This document shows positions 47,023 through 58,147 of a stretch of DNA of 64,000 nucleotides, in pieces. Each line of letters starts with the position of its first letter. The stretch's first letter is position 1. The position numbers were made by a program, and so were the translations under genes. Origin of the DNA: Theobroma cacao. Taxonomy: Eukaryota > Streptophyta > Magnoliopsida > Malvales > Malvaceae. The stretch lies in the NCBI RefSeq assembly GCF_000208745.1, contig NC_030856.1:2215659-2279658 (forward strand). The letters run 5' to 3'. Under the pieces are notes generated by a model. That model was not told the DNA's origin and made no database searches. It saw only the letters and a program-made list of their open reading frames with translations.

Positions 47023-49560
47023 TCTTTGATGATCTGATAGTGAAGAGCAATTTCTATGAGTAAAAATTTTACATAGAGACAAAAACAATTAGGAAATGTT
47101 TGGAATGTATCTTACCCTGGCAACAATACTTTTTTGAAATATGTGAATCACAATAGAACAATTGTCGATCAACCAACTTGAAAATTGAGAATGCTGCACA
47201 AGCAGAAATTATTCACTGGTCACCAACTCCGGAGATCAGGAAAGAAAAATTCAGGAGCAGTCGAAAGCAAAAAATAGAGTAAGGGTAATTAAAGAAATAG
47301 AGCAAAGAAATAGTCTAGAGTTGCATGGTTTTCTTCTTTTAAGATAGGAAGCAGAGAAATCAAAATACTAAAGCTAGCAGCTATGGGCTTTTTTTTTTTT
47401 TTTTGACCTTTGTGGAGCCAAGGAAAGGAAAAGTAGGAATCAGAGAACAGATTTAATCAAAATACCGAGGAAATATATAAGAATTTTCAGGAGCCAAGAT
47501 CAAGGGACTGACAAAGTCGGTGAAGTTTCTTTGAGTTCAAAGATAACTGAAGGCCAAGGAATTAATGCATACAAATAATTCTGCTTTTCATAGCAAAAAC
47601 AGTCCTTAAATATACAAAGTAGGAACTCTGAGGCAGGAGGATTTTTTTTTTCTTTTACATGTTAGAGTAAAAGCATAATATTATCATTCTATAAAATAAT
47701 CTCTTAACATTCAAAATATCTATATATTTAGTTTTTTCTCAATAACTACAGCTTTTATTTGACAATGTTGTAATTTGGAAATAGAAAATATCTAGTCAAA
47801 TGTAAGACCAAATAAATAAATCATAGAAGAGAAAGATGAACATTTACATACCAAGGAAAGCTATAGATGAAGTTTCAGGAGCAAGACAGAGCAGCTTCTA
47901 TTTTGATCCACGCAATCTCACAAAGTCGGTGAAGTTCGTTTTTTATCTTTTTAAGTTCAGAAAAAACTGGAGTAGAAATAAACTTTGCACTGCAATGATC
48001 AGAAGGCCAGCGAATTAAAAAAATATTAGACTTTCACTTATCTTCTGTTTAATGCATATAGATAATTCTATTTCTGACAGAGCAAAACAGAAAAAGCAAA
48101 GTAAACAGAGCAACTCAGATGTTAAGAATATAGAAAGTAGAAACTCTTAAGCCAAGAGGAATTTTTTTTCTTTCCCTAAAACAAAGAGATGAGCTTATGT
48201 AAGCAAATTAATATACTGTAAAAGGTGCTGAAATCCTTTCTTGAAACTTACCTCTCTATTCTCACCACTTGAATGTGAAAGGGTAAGAGACACACAAAGT
48301 TTCTAGCTCTCTGCTTCACACAAATGCCATGGGTGTAGTTTAACTGTAGAAAAACAAAACAGTTAATTTGGACATAGAAGATAATTAAGTGCCGATTTTG
48401 CATGTAAAGTTTGCAGATGTATACTCAATTGCAAAAACCAAGACAAAAATAAGCCATGGAAGAAAATGATGCATATATATACCAAGGAAAGATGAAGTTT
48501 CACGAGCCAAGGCCAAGCTTTTCATAAGTGATCGAAGAAAACTCAAGTAGAAATCAAGTTTGTACTGCAATAACCAGAAGCCCACTAGCAAAGGGAATTA
48601 AGAAACAACAAATATCTGTCAATCTAAGATGAAAAGAATAACTTAATTTGACAATAGAAAATACGTGTCAATGCATCTAAACTTTCAAATATCTAAACTC
48701 AAATGTAAAGCCAAGACAAATAAACCACAGAAGAAGAGGATGAACATTTACATACCAAAGGAAATATACATGAACTTTGAGGAGTCCGGACAGAGCTTCT
48801 ATTTTGATCCAGCCAAAATGTATTACAGACACTGACAAAGTCGGTGAAGTTTTTTTTTTTTTTGAGTTCGAAGAAAACTGAAGAAGATATAATAAACTTT
48901 GCACTGCAACGATCAGAAGGCCAGGAAATTAAAAAAACAAAAAGACTTTCACTTATCTTCTTTAGAATGCATGCAGATTATAATTCTCCTTCTGAATACA
49001 AAAACAGTAGTTGAACATAGAAAGTAGAAACTCTCAAGGCAAAGACTTGTTTTCTTTGGAATCTCTTTTTCTTTTTATTGTTACTATTTTTTTCTTGCTC
49101 AAATGCTTAGTGGAAGACAAGGTCCCCAATGTCTTTTGCCTAATCATTGACTAGTTCTCTCTCAGACAGATAAGAAAAGAACAAAGAAAAAAAAAAGAAA
49201 AGGATGGAGTCATGGAGATGCTCTGCTAAGGACCCTGCTGTTTGGCTTTCCAGGAAGTGTTATGGAAAGAGGATGGAAATCTATCTTCTTGGTTTAGTTT
49301 CTTCTATGCTTTGCTTTCATGATCTTATCTTTTACTATTTTGTAAGCTTTTTGAATATTAAAAGTTATGAATAAAATAATTTTTACAAATAATTCTAAAT
49401 TTGTTATAAGTAAAAAGTCAAGTATTGTCCAACCAAGTAATTACTTGAGCAATATGTAAACCTTTATCATGAGTAAGAATAATTTTATACATGTATTTAT
49501 GTCATGTCAAGGTTCCGACGCAGTAAACAGTAGCTTGATTATCCAGCTGATACATTCTTT
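47023..49560. repeat. Leader modules and spacer upstream of CNL B
   Basis: No supported coding sequence. Module copies at 47830-48060, 48465-48610 and 48740-48970. 49010-49580 matches 31430-31990. These show that the upstream region of the CNL family was duplicated independently of the coding parts. Confidence 0.6.
48252..48360 (-). promoter_or_regulatory. 5' leader exon candidate of CNL B
   Basis: Matches the leader of gene A (24609-24720), including the donor GAGAG|GTAAGTTTC and the preceding 'ctagctctctgcttcaca' on the plus strand. The acceptor would be CACTATCAG just above the ATG (near 47041). The predicted 5' UTR intron is about 1.2 kb and contains other leader-module copies. Confidence 0.5.
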
Positions 49561-49574
49561 TAACATCTCTACAT

Positions 49575-50975
49575 ATATTTATGGTCTTTGCCTCAAGACA
49601 TAAAGAAATTAGTGGAGAGTAATTGACATAAGTGGCCATTTTTTATTGAATTCAAGGAAAATGACTTCACAACTTCTATCATGACTTTGCATTGAGTTAT
49701 GCTAATGAAGCACAGTTTTCTCTATACCAAATTTACCATGATTTCGAAAGCAAGTTCACACCTTCAATTCAGTTTTTCCTTTTGGTCTTACGGATTGGAG
49801 AAGAAAACTGATCTATCAAGAGTTGTCTCTTTTTCTTTATCAGTATTTTCTTGATGATATGATTTTTCGTTGTCATTTCCTGTCTTCTTGTTGCGTACCC
49901 TTCTATTTTGCTTCAAACAATTTTTTTTTTTCATTTTCTCATTAATTAAGAAGATAAAGATTACCAATGGGACATAGACATCATTTCTATCAAACCTTTT
50001 GAATTATTGATCTAATCCCTTTATTATTGCGTTTTAGATTTTTGTCATTTTGCAATCATTTTTCCCTTGGAGGTCCATTTATTTCTGACTTTCTTGCTTG
50101 GTAGGTTTAATGGCTTTCATGGAAAAATACTTGCCCTATTTTTTTTTTTTTGGGATCAAATTCTGTGTTTAAGGGATTGAAGCTTTACACTTCGTTTAAC
50201 ACAAGGAAAAATGGCGAAATACATCAAACGATTCACACAGTGCAAGGATCATGTTTTGCATGGAGAGAAGTAGAGGGTCAAGGTACATCTCTTTATATTT
50301 ATGGTCTTTGCCTCAAGACATAAAGAAATTTGTGGAGAGTAAGACAACTGGCGAGTTTTTATTGAATTCAAGGAAAGTGACTTCACAACTTCTATCATGA
50401 CTTTGGATTGACTTATGCTAATGAAGCATAGTTTTCTCTAAACCAAATCTATCATGATTTTAAAAGCAAGTTCACACCTTCAATTCAATTTTTCTTTTTG
50501 GTCTTACGTCTCTTTTTCTTAATCAGTATTTTCTTGGTTATATGCATTTTCGCTGCCATTTCCTGTCTTCTTTTTGCTTATCCTTCTATTTTGCTTCAAA
50601 CAATAATTTTTTTTCATTTCTCATTAATTAAGAAGATAAAGATTACCAATGGGACATAGACAACATTACTATCAAAGCTTTTCAATTATTGATCTGATCC
50701 CTTTATTATTGTCTTTTAGATTTTTGTCATTTTGCAATCATTTTTCCCTTGGAGGTCCATCTATTTCTGACTTTCTTCCTAGGTCGGTTCAATGGCTTTC
50801 ATGGAAAAATACTTGCACTTTTTATTTTATTTTTTGGACTAAATTCTGTGTTTAAGGGATTGAAGTTTTACACTTTGTTGAACACAAGAAAAAATGGCGA
50901 AACACATTAAATGATTCATATAGTGCAAGGATCATGTTTTGCTTGGAGAGAAGTAGAGGGTCAAGGTACATCTCT
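49575..50975. repeat. Tandem direct duplication, about 0.7 kb unit
   Basis: 49575-50290 and 50297-50975 match along their length, from 'ttatggtctttgcctcaag' to 'agagggtcaaggtacatc'. The offset drops from about 722 to 682 because of a ~40-bp deletion in the second copy. Noncoding. Confidence 0.85.
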
Positions 50976-52181
50976 ATTTTTTGAACCATCATTTACAGAT
51001 ACTTAGGAACGTTTTCCTCCAAGGCTGGTAATCTAATACAAGAAAGAAGATCATCTAAGCCTAATTTGTTCTAATCAAAACTATTTTGAATTAATTTCCA
51101 CTAAAAAAATTAAGAGCTTCAAGGAATAACCCGACCTATCAAACTTGATTTAAATTCAAAAATGGTATAGAATTGATCAGTGTATTAATATGTTATAAAT
51201 TGTTATGAAAATTACTCAAAAACAATAAAGATAAAATTCAGCAAAATCAAGCAAACATAAAAATATAAAAATTTACATGATTCGACTTGTTGTCTACGTC
51301 TATGGAGTAAAACTGTAAAACCAAGACAAATAAACCATAGAAGAAGAGGATGCAAATCAAAAGAAATATACATGAACTTTTGAGGAGCTTCTATTTTGAT
51401 CCAGCCAAAATATATTACAGACATGCACTGACAAAGTCGGTGAAGTTTTTTTTTTTTTTTTGAGTTCGAAGAAAACTGAAGTAGATATAATAAACTTTGC
51501 ACTGCAACGATCAGAAGGCCAGGAAATTAAAAAAACAAAAAGACTTTCACTTATCTTCTTTAGAATGCATGCAGATTATAATTCTGCTTCTGATAACAAA
51601 AACAGTAGTAATATATAGAAATTAGAAACTCTTAAGGCAAAGACCTGTTTTCTTTGGAATCTCTTCTTCTTTTTATTGTTAGTATCTTTTTCTTGCTCAA
51701 ATGGTTAGTGAAAGACAAGGGCCCCAATGTCTTTTGCCTAATCATTGACTAGTTCTCTCTCAGACATATTAGAAAAGAAAGAAAGAAAAGGATGGAATCA
51801 TGGAGATGCTCTGCTGGTTGGCTTTCCATGAAGTGGCATGGAAAGAGCATGGGACTTGCGAGGATGTTAATGTATAGAAAATTTTTGAAATTCTGCTTCA
51901 AATGTCTTTGAATGAAAAACATAAACTTAGTGTTATTTATGATTCTTTTGTAATTAAGTAATACTTGGTAAATTCTCCTCTAATAATGAGTAATGACCTA
52001 CTTTTCAAAGCTTTTTTTGAACTTGTTGCCTGCCTAAATCTTTTAAGTTGGACATAGAAAATAATTAATTTAGTGCCAATCTTGGGTGTACGACAATCAC
52101 AGAGCCATAGAAGAAAACCAAGAAATGATGTATACTCAAATGCAAAAACCAAGAGCCATAGAAGAAAATGATGCACATAGA
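50976..52181. repeat. Spacer with further module copies
   Basis: 51050-51190 matches 32030-32160; 51340-51560 is a leader module; 51600-51860 matches part of 49010-49280. No gene supported. Confidence 0.55.
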
Positions 52182-52660
52182 TGGTTGAGTTTTAAGTTGA
52201 CTAGAATTGTAGATCTTATTTGATTAGGATTCTTGTTTGTGTACAACATTGAGTAGTTGTATGGTTTTAAACTTCTTATTCCACATTGAGTCATAATCAC
52301 ATTCTACTTTGGACTTTTATACTATAAAAGTGGATATTTAGGTTTTAGAATTGCAAGTAGTGCTTTGAGAGCTTTAGAGAGGGAACACCTTGTAACTCTG
52401 TTTTTTACTCTAGGTGGAGCTAGAGTGGTTTGGGTGAGTGTTCTTAGGAGGTTATTGAGAAAAAGTGTGCAAGGGATCTCGGGTTGGTTTGGGGAACCAT
52501 AAAGGTCAATTTATTGTACTTTAATTTCTCAATAATAGAAAGAACAGTTTCAATCCATGGACGTAGGTAAGAGACCAAATCACGTAAATTCTTGTGTTTT
52601 TCTGTTTGCTTAATTTCTCTAGGTTTTATCTTTGTTGTTTCTTAGGCAATTTCCACAACA
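52182..52660 (+). repeat. 5' LTR of the gag-protease copia derivative
   Basis: Starts TGGTTGAG and ends CAACA, with TG/CA ends. Contains a probable promoter region ('tatactataaaag') about 140 bp in. Aligns over its full length with 54299-54776. Confidence 0.88.
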
Positions 52661-52707
52661 AACTAGTATCAGAGCTTCGAGTTCAATAAATTCAAGATTT
52701 AATAAAG

Positions 52708-53832
52708 ATGTCGAAAGTTACTAGTTCTACAAATTTTTCAATTGAGAAGTTTAATGGGAAGACTAGTTTCACGCAGTGGCAGAGAAGGATGAAAGACCTC
52801 CTTGTGCAGCAAGGTTTAATGCGCCCCTTGCTAGGAAAAGAGGAAAGGCAACCAAATGACATGAAGGATGTTGAATGGGCAGAGTTGGAGCAAAGGTGTG
52901 TAAGCACTATTCGACTTTGCATTGGAGATAACGTGTTTAACCATGTTATTGATGAGGATTCTGCTCCAAGGTTATGGGCAAAGTTAAAGAAGATTTACTT
53001 GGCGAAAAGTCTTTCCAACAAGTTGCAGCTTAGGTGAAAGTTGTATCGCTTAAAGATGGAGGAGAATAGAGACCTCATGAAGCATATGAACGAATTCAAT
53101 GGGATCATTGATCAGTTGAAGAAGGTTGATGTGAAGGTGGAGGAAAAGGAAAAGGCACTGTTGTTCCTAGCTTCGCTTCCAGACTCCTTTGAGGTACTTG
53201 TGGAATCTCTAATATGTGGGATAGATACAATAACGTTAGAATAAGCACAAGCAACGTTAATGTCTCGTGAAGCCCGAAAGAAAAGTAAAGAAGGGGATAG
53301 AGATCCAAGTGGCTTGGCATTGGTAACTGAGGTTTATAGGAGGAAGTCAACCGGTAAGGGATTTAAGGGTGGCAAGTCTAGATCCAACAATGTTCAGTGC
53401 TTTCAATGCAAAGGGTATGGACATATTAAAATGGATTATCCTACAAAAAAGGATGAAAGTAATGAGAACAAAGGTGAGTGTGCTTTCATTGCTGAAGGTG
53501 ATGATTGTGATGTCCTTACAATTTCGAAAAATATGGATGCAAATTCTGATTGGTATTTAGATTCTGCTTCTACTACTCACATATGTTATCAAAAAGATTG
53601 TTTTGATTTACTTCAAGAAGGGGTGGCTGGGAATTTGAGTTTGGGTAATAAGTCAATAGTGAAGGTCATGGGTCTTGGAGTGGTGAAAATCAAAATGTTT
53701 GATAGGGTTGTGTGCTCTTTGGGTGGTGTGGCCTATGTCCCAGAGATGCGTAAGAATCTAATATCATTGAGCCTGTTAAACTCTAAAGGGTATGGATATT
53801 CTGCTTGTGATGGAGTGGTAAAAGTCACATAA
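52708..53832 (+). pseudogene. copia gag-protease, three in-frame-broken pieces
   Basis: Begins 'MSKVTSSTNFSIEKFNGKTSF', the UBN2/copia gag N-terminus. It is broken by TGA after 'KLQLR' (53038) and TAA after 'DTITLE' (53242); the frame afterwards restores the gag. The zinc knuckle 'CFQCKGYGHIKMDYP' has Tyr at the last Cys. The protease block 'WYLDSASTTHICYQKDCF' keeps Asp but has SAS/T-type residues, as in many copia elements. Ends with 'NLISLSLLNSKGYGYSACDGVVKV' and TAA. Confidence 0.88.
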
Positions 53833-54298
53833 AGCAACATGGTCCTAATGAGGGGGAATTTGCATAATGGCTTATATTGTCTAAAATGTGAGGCCTTGAA
53901 GGGATGAGAATAGTGCACAGGAGATGGTAGCTACCAAAGTGAGATTTCATTTGCTGAGGAGTTGATGAAAGGTTCCCATGGTGTAGACGATGGTGAAAGG
54001 ATGAAAAATCTTGCCAATAGTGAATTAGGAGGGTCGTCGAGGTCCCTTTCCGAAGTCAATTAGTGCCATTGACTTGACTGCTACACATGTGCATTGGCTG
54101 TTTTGTGGAATCGAGTGTTGGACCATGTTTGATTCGATATGTGTAGTCGTGGTAATTATAAAGGCCAATGATTTGGAAAGTCTTATGCTTGGAGAGTTGT
54201 TCAAGGTGTTGGAAAGTAGGTGGAGTTAGGAAATTGCAAATAGGTGCAACTGGTGGAAGAAGTTTAAGGAGTTTGAATTCAAGTCAAAGGTGGAGATT

Positions 54299-54776
54299 TG
54301 TTGAGTTTTAGATTGACTAGAATTCTAGATCTTATTTGATTAGGATTCTTGTTTGTATACAACATCGAGTAGTTGTTTGGTTTTAAACTTCTTATTCAAC
54401 ATTGAGTACTAATCACATTCTACTTTGGACTTTTATACTATAAAAGTGGATATTTAGGTTTTAGAATTGCAAGTAGTGCTTTGAGAGTTCTAGAGAGAGA
54501 ACACTTTGTAACTTTGTCTTTTACTCTAGGTGGAGTTAGAGTGGTTTGAGTGAGTGTTCTTGGGAGGTTATTGAGAAAGAGTGTGCAAGGGATCTCGGGT
54601 TGGTTTGGGGAACCATAAAGGTCAATTTATTGTACTTTAATTTCTCAATAATAGAAAGAACAGTTTCACTCCGTGGACGTAGGTAAGAAGTCGAACCACG
54701 TAAATTTTTTTATTTTTCTGTTTGCTTAATTTCTTTAGGTTTTATCTTTATTGTTTCTTGGGTAATTTTCATAACA
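54299..54776 (+). repeat. 3' LTR of the gag-protease copia derivative
   Basis: Starts TGTTGAG directly after the purine tract and ends ATAACA. Same 'tatactataaaag' and 'ggtttggggaaccataaagg' blocks as the 5' LTR. Confidence 0.88.
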
Positions 54777-55187
54777 TATATTTTGGCTGAATTACGATAA
54801 TCAAAGAAACAAGTGGAAATCAAGTTTGCACTACAATAATCAGAAACCCGCTAGCAGAGGGAATTAAGAAACATCGATTTATTCTTCTTCGTCCAGCGGA
54901 AACACTTCAATACAAGAGAGAAAATTTTGAATAAATGATGTGATCGTTCTATCATTGTCCTTTCTATTTTTGTCATTTTGCAATCATTTTTCCCTTGACG
55001 TCCATTTATTTCTCACCGACTTGTTTCCTCTGTTTAATGGCTTTCATGGAAAAATACTTTACCATATATGGTACAAGGGAAGAGAGATTCCCGGAGCTTT
55101 CATATAGATTTTTGTTCCCTTTATTTACTCCAACTCCCCCTTTACTTACTCCTTATTGATGAAAAGGCGAGACAGACTCACAGCTTT

Positions 55188-58142
55188 TGTCACGACCCGG
55201 AACTCCCATCGGGCCCGTGACAACCGCCGCGACGTTTAGATAGGCACTCATTATCCCGAATGCCGATTGGAACCCCGCAAGGCTTAGCATCAGCTTCAGC
55301 ATCTCCCCGGTGAGCGACAGTTATTAAATCTTGCATTTAAAAAAAATCATAAGTCGTTTCCAAATCAAAACAATAAAATATTATTTTTTGGCTCATAGGG
55401 ATATTTTTGTCATTTTTCTTCGATAATACCGAAACTCGCAAAAAACATGGTGTAAAAGCTTAATATGTTCATACATATTTTAAATCAAATAACTAAAGTA
55501 TAAAATTACTTTTACAATGACACGTGGACCCCTAACTAACCAATAAGATGCGAGTCTGTGAACCTATAATTTTGACAATGCAAGGCTAACTGAAGTCCTT
55601 GATGTAATCGGCTATCTACCGGCTATCCCGAACCTGAAATGTGGGGAATTGAGGGTGGTGAGATTATAAAATCCTAGTGAGTAAACATACACTATCTAAA
55701 CTATCGAAAGGCAAGTAAATGGAGACAATTAAAAAATAATTAACTTCAGCAAATTTTTCACATCACGAATATTCATTTCAACCAAATAATCAATATGGCT
55801 CGTGAATTACTCAAAACTTAGCTCATGCCAAATCTTGTACTCGATGACACCTAGACCAGGGGTATCTAACCGAGCCCTCCAAGGTTGTTAAAAATTCATA
55901 TTTCGCATAAATCATATTTTTATTTTGAAACATAGCCATTCCTTGGCGTTGGCTGAGTCTCACTCTCACGCGGTGGTCCACGTTAAGTGCACTCAAAAAG
56001 CCCACCTCAGGAGATACTCTACGCGCCTCTACGACTGATGTGAGAATATAAAGGAGTTTACCGTGCCCCTCTAATAGGCTGGCCCACGGATCCCCCCACC
56101 ACTGCAGTAGCTAATCTTTTTATCTACCACCTGATTTATAAAATCTTTTTCTGCATGACATGGCAATTTGTCGCAACCTAGCCTCTCAAGGCTAAATACA
56201 CAGTACAAATAATTCTAACACCAAAATCAGTTTAGCCATTCATGCTCATTTATTGTCATAAGCCATTCAATTTAAAACCATAAATTTACAACACAAGTAG
56301 GCAGTCTCCAATTACTCTATTTTCAAAACCAGTATTCGATTTTTTAGAAAATTTATAAAATCATTTTATAAAATCACAATTTCTCTTAAAACATAGCAAT
56401 TTACTATTTAAACCCATTTTCCATAAAATCGCACAATTGTATAAAACTACTCTAGATAATTAAGACGATAATAAGTTTACTCACATTTTTCGAAAATTAA
56501 ATTCGGGTACTCCAACTATTACTCCTCGAGTGCGATTTCTTTGCCCTTGCTAGAGGATTCGCCACCTTGACAAATTGTACAATTAAGAGGTTTACTACTT
56601 TGATACTAAACCAAAATAAACTAATTTATACTACTAATGCATGATATGAAGTGCAAAATGTCTAAATTTTACCTAAACAAGATGTTAGCCTATTTCGGTC
56701 TTTTACCCGATAAATCGATATACGCATCCGTTTAAACTCCAAATTAATTTTTTTTAATTTCTATACCTCAATTCCACCCAAATTGACTTAATGTTCCTCA
56801 GTGTGGTGCAAATTAACAGTCTTGATAGCAAATTACGAAAATACCCCTAGTGGGTAAAAATTCATATTTTTACTCCGAAAATTCCCATTATTTTTCTAGG
56901 CTCATAATTCATCATTATTTATTATAATTCCTCAAATAAACATCAAGATCAGCAGCCAATATTCTCCTATAAAATTCAGCATAATGGGTTTCAATGGGAG
57001 AAAATTATTTCTCTAGCTTATTTTTGCTATATTTCAATTTAACCTAACTAAAATCACTTAATTCAATTAAAATCAACCAAAACTCAAGTTCAAAACTCAT
57101 ACATGGAGGTTTGGCCAGCATGGGTGTCCATACCCACTTTCTAATTTTGCATGGAAATGAGAAAAAAATGCATGGGTAGTGAAAATCACAAGGAAAATCA
57201 ATGAAATTTACCTTTTTAATGCTTGATTTCTTGATTTCTCTTGATTTTCCCCAAATTTTTTGGTAGGGTTCTTATTTGTTTTTTTCCCCCTTTTCTCCCC
57301 TGGTTTGGACAGCTGAAGAAGATGAGAATTCTGGAATTTTTACCTTTTTAAAGGCTAAAATAATATAATATTATTTTATTCATTTTTTTAATGTTTTATT
57401 AATTCCTTAAATTCCAGCCATCCATTTATTTCCAAATTTCACCATACACTTGTCCCACCATATCCATAGCTTAGATAAAATTCTCAGACTTATCCAATCA
57501 GATTCGAAAAATGAGAAAGAAAGAAAAAGTGTGGAGTAATTTTTGAAATTTACACTTTTGCCCTCGTAAAAGTCAAAAATTACATTTTTACCCCAAAAAC
57601 TGAAAAATTGCCCATAGACATATTTTTCATCCCTTATACTCATACCATTCTCCAATTTGTCAAATGTGATCTAAATTCTCTCAAAATCTCAAATTTTGTC
57701 CGCGAGTGAAAAAATTACGATTTTGCCCATACACTCCAGAAATAACCGAAATTAAACTTTTTCACTGCCAAACCCTCAGATTATACTCCAATACTCAAAT
57801 CATACTCCAATAAGTTAAATGTGGCCAAAAAAATCTTTTCTCAAAATTCTCATTTTATCCCCAGGTGGCAAATGACCATTTTGCCCCTAGATAGTGAAAA
57901 TTTCAGTTTGACTCCAAATTGATCCTCGAACTCCGAATTACCATTTTGAGTCATCCCTGAACTGTGAAACTCTTAATTTCACCTCAAAATTCCTATTTGA
58001 ACTAGTTCGAGGCTTAATCGACTTAATGGTACCATAAGGGGTAATATCGTCTTTTAACGATTTCTCGAACTTCCTAAACATGCAAACATTCTATTGAGTA
58101 TATAAATAACGTCGTAATTATTTTATAGAACAGGGTTTGACA
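55188..58142. mobile_element. Solo LTR (about 2.95 kb) with 5-bp target-site duplication
   Basis: Begins TGTCACGACCCGGAA and ends GGGTTTGACA, so the ends are TGTCA...TGACA. It is flanked on both sides by gcttt (55183-55187 and 58143-58147), a 5-bp target-site duplication. No coding sequence inside. Composition differs from the surroundings: GC-rich first 150 bp and many 'ttttgcccc'-like blocks. Length and end sequence suggest a Ty3/gypsy-class LTR, left after LTR-LTR recombination; the class is inferred. Confidence 0.85.
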
Positions 58143-58147
58143 GCTTT

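Larger units (their letters stand above)
52182..54776 (+). mobile_element. Non-autonomous Ty1/copia derivative (LTR-gag-protease-LTR)
   Basis: Two LTRs of about 479 bp (52182-52660 and 54299-54776) flank only 1.64 kb. The internal part has a primer site (tagtatcagagc at 52664-52675), gag, zinc knuckle, protease and the start of a pre-integrase domain ('LHNGLYCLKCEALKG'), then jumps to a 3' end with a purine tract (aggtggagatt) before the right LTR. Integrase, RT and RNase H are absent, so any past mobility needed a helper. The LTRs differ at a few dozen positions by eye, so it is not a recent insertion. The left flank is a leader module. Confidence 0.9.

Noticed and set aside
47023..47088. 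Upstream 22-codon extension of gene B's frame as the true N-terminus
   Set aside because: Gene A starts at the position matching 47022, and the extension crosses a likely 5' UTR splice acceptor (CACTATCAG).
52177..54781. Target-site duplication for the gag-protease copia derivative
   Set aside because: Flanks are 'ataga' on the left and 'tatat' on the right; in TA-rich sequence no convincing 5-bp match can be called.
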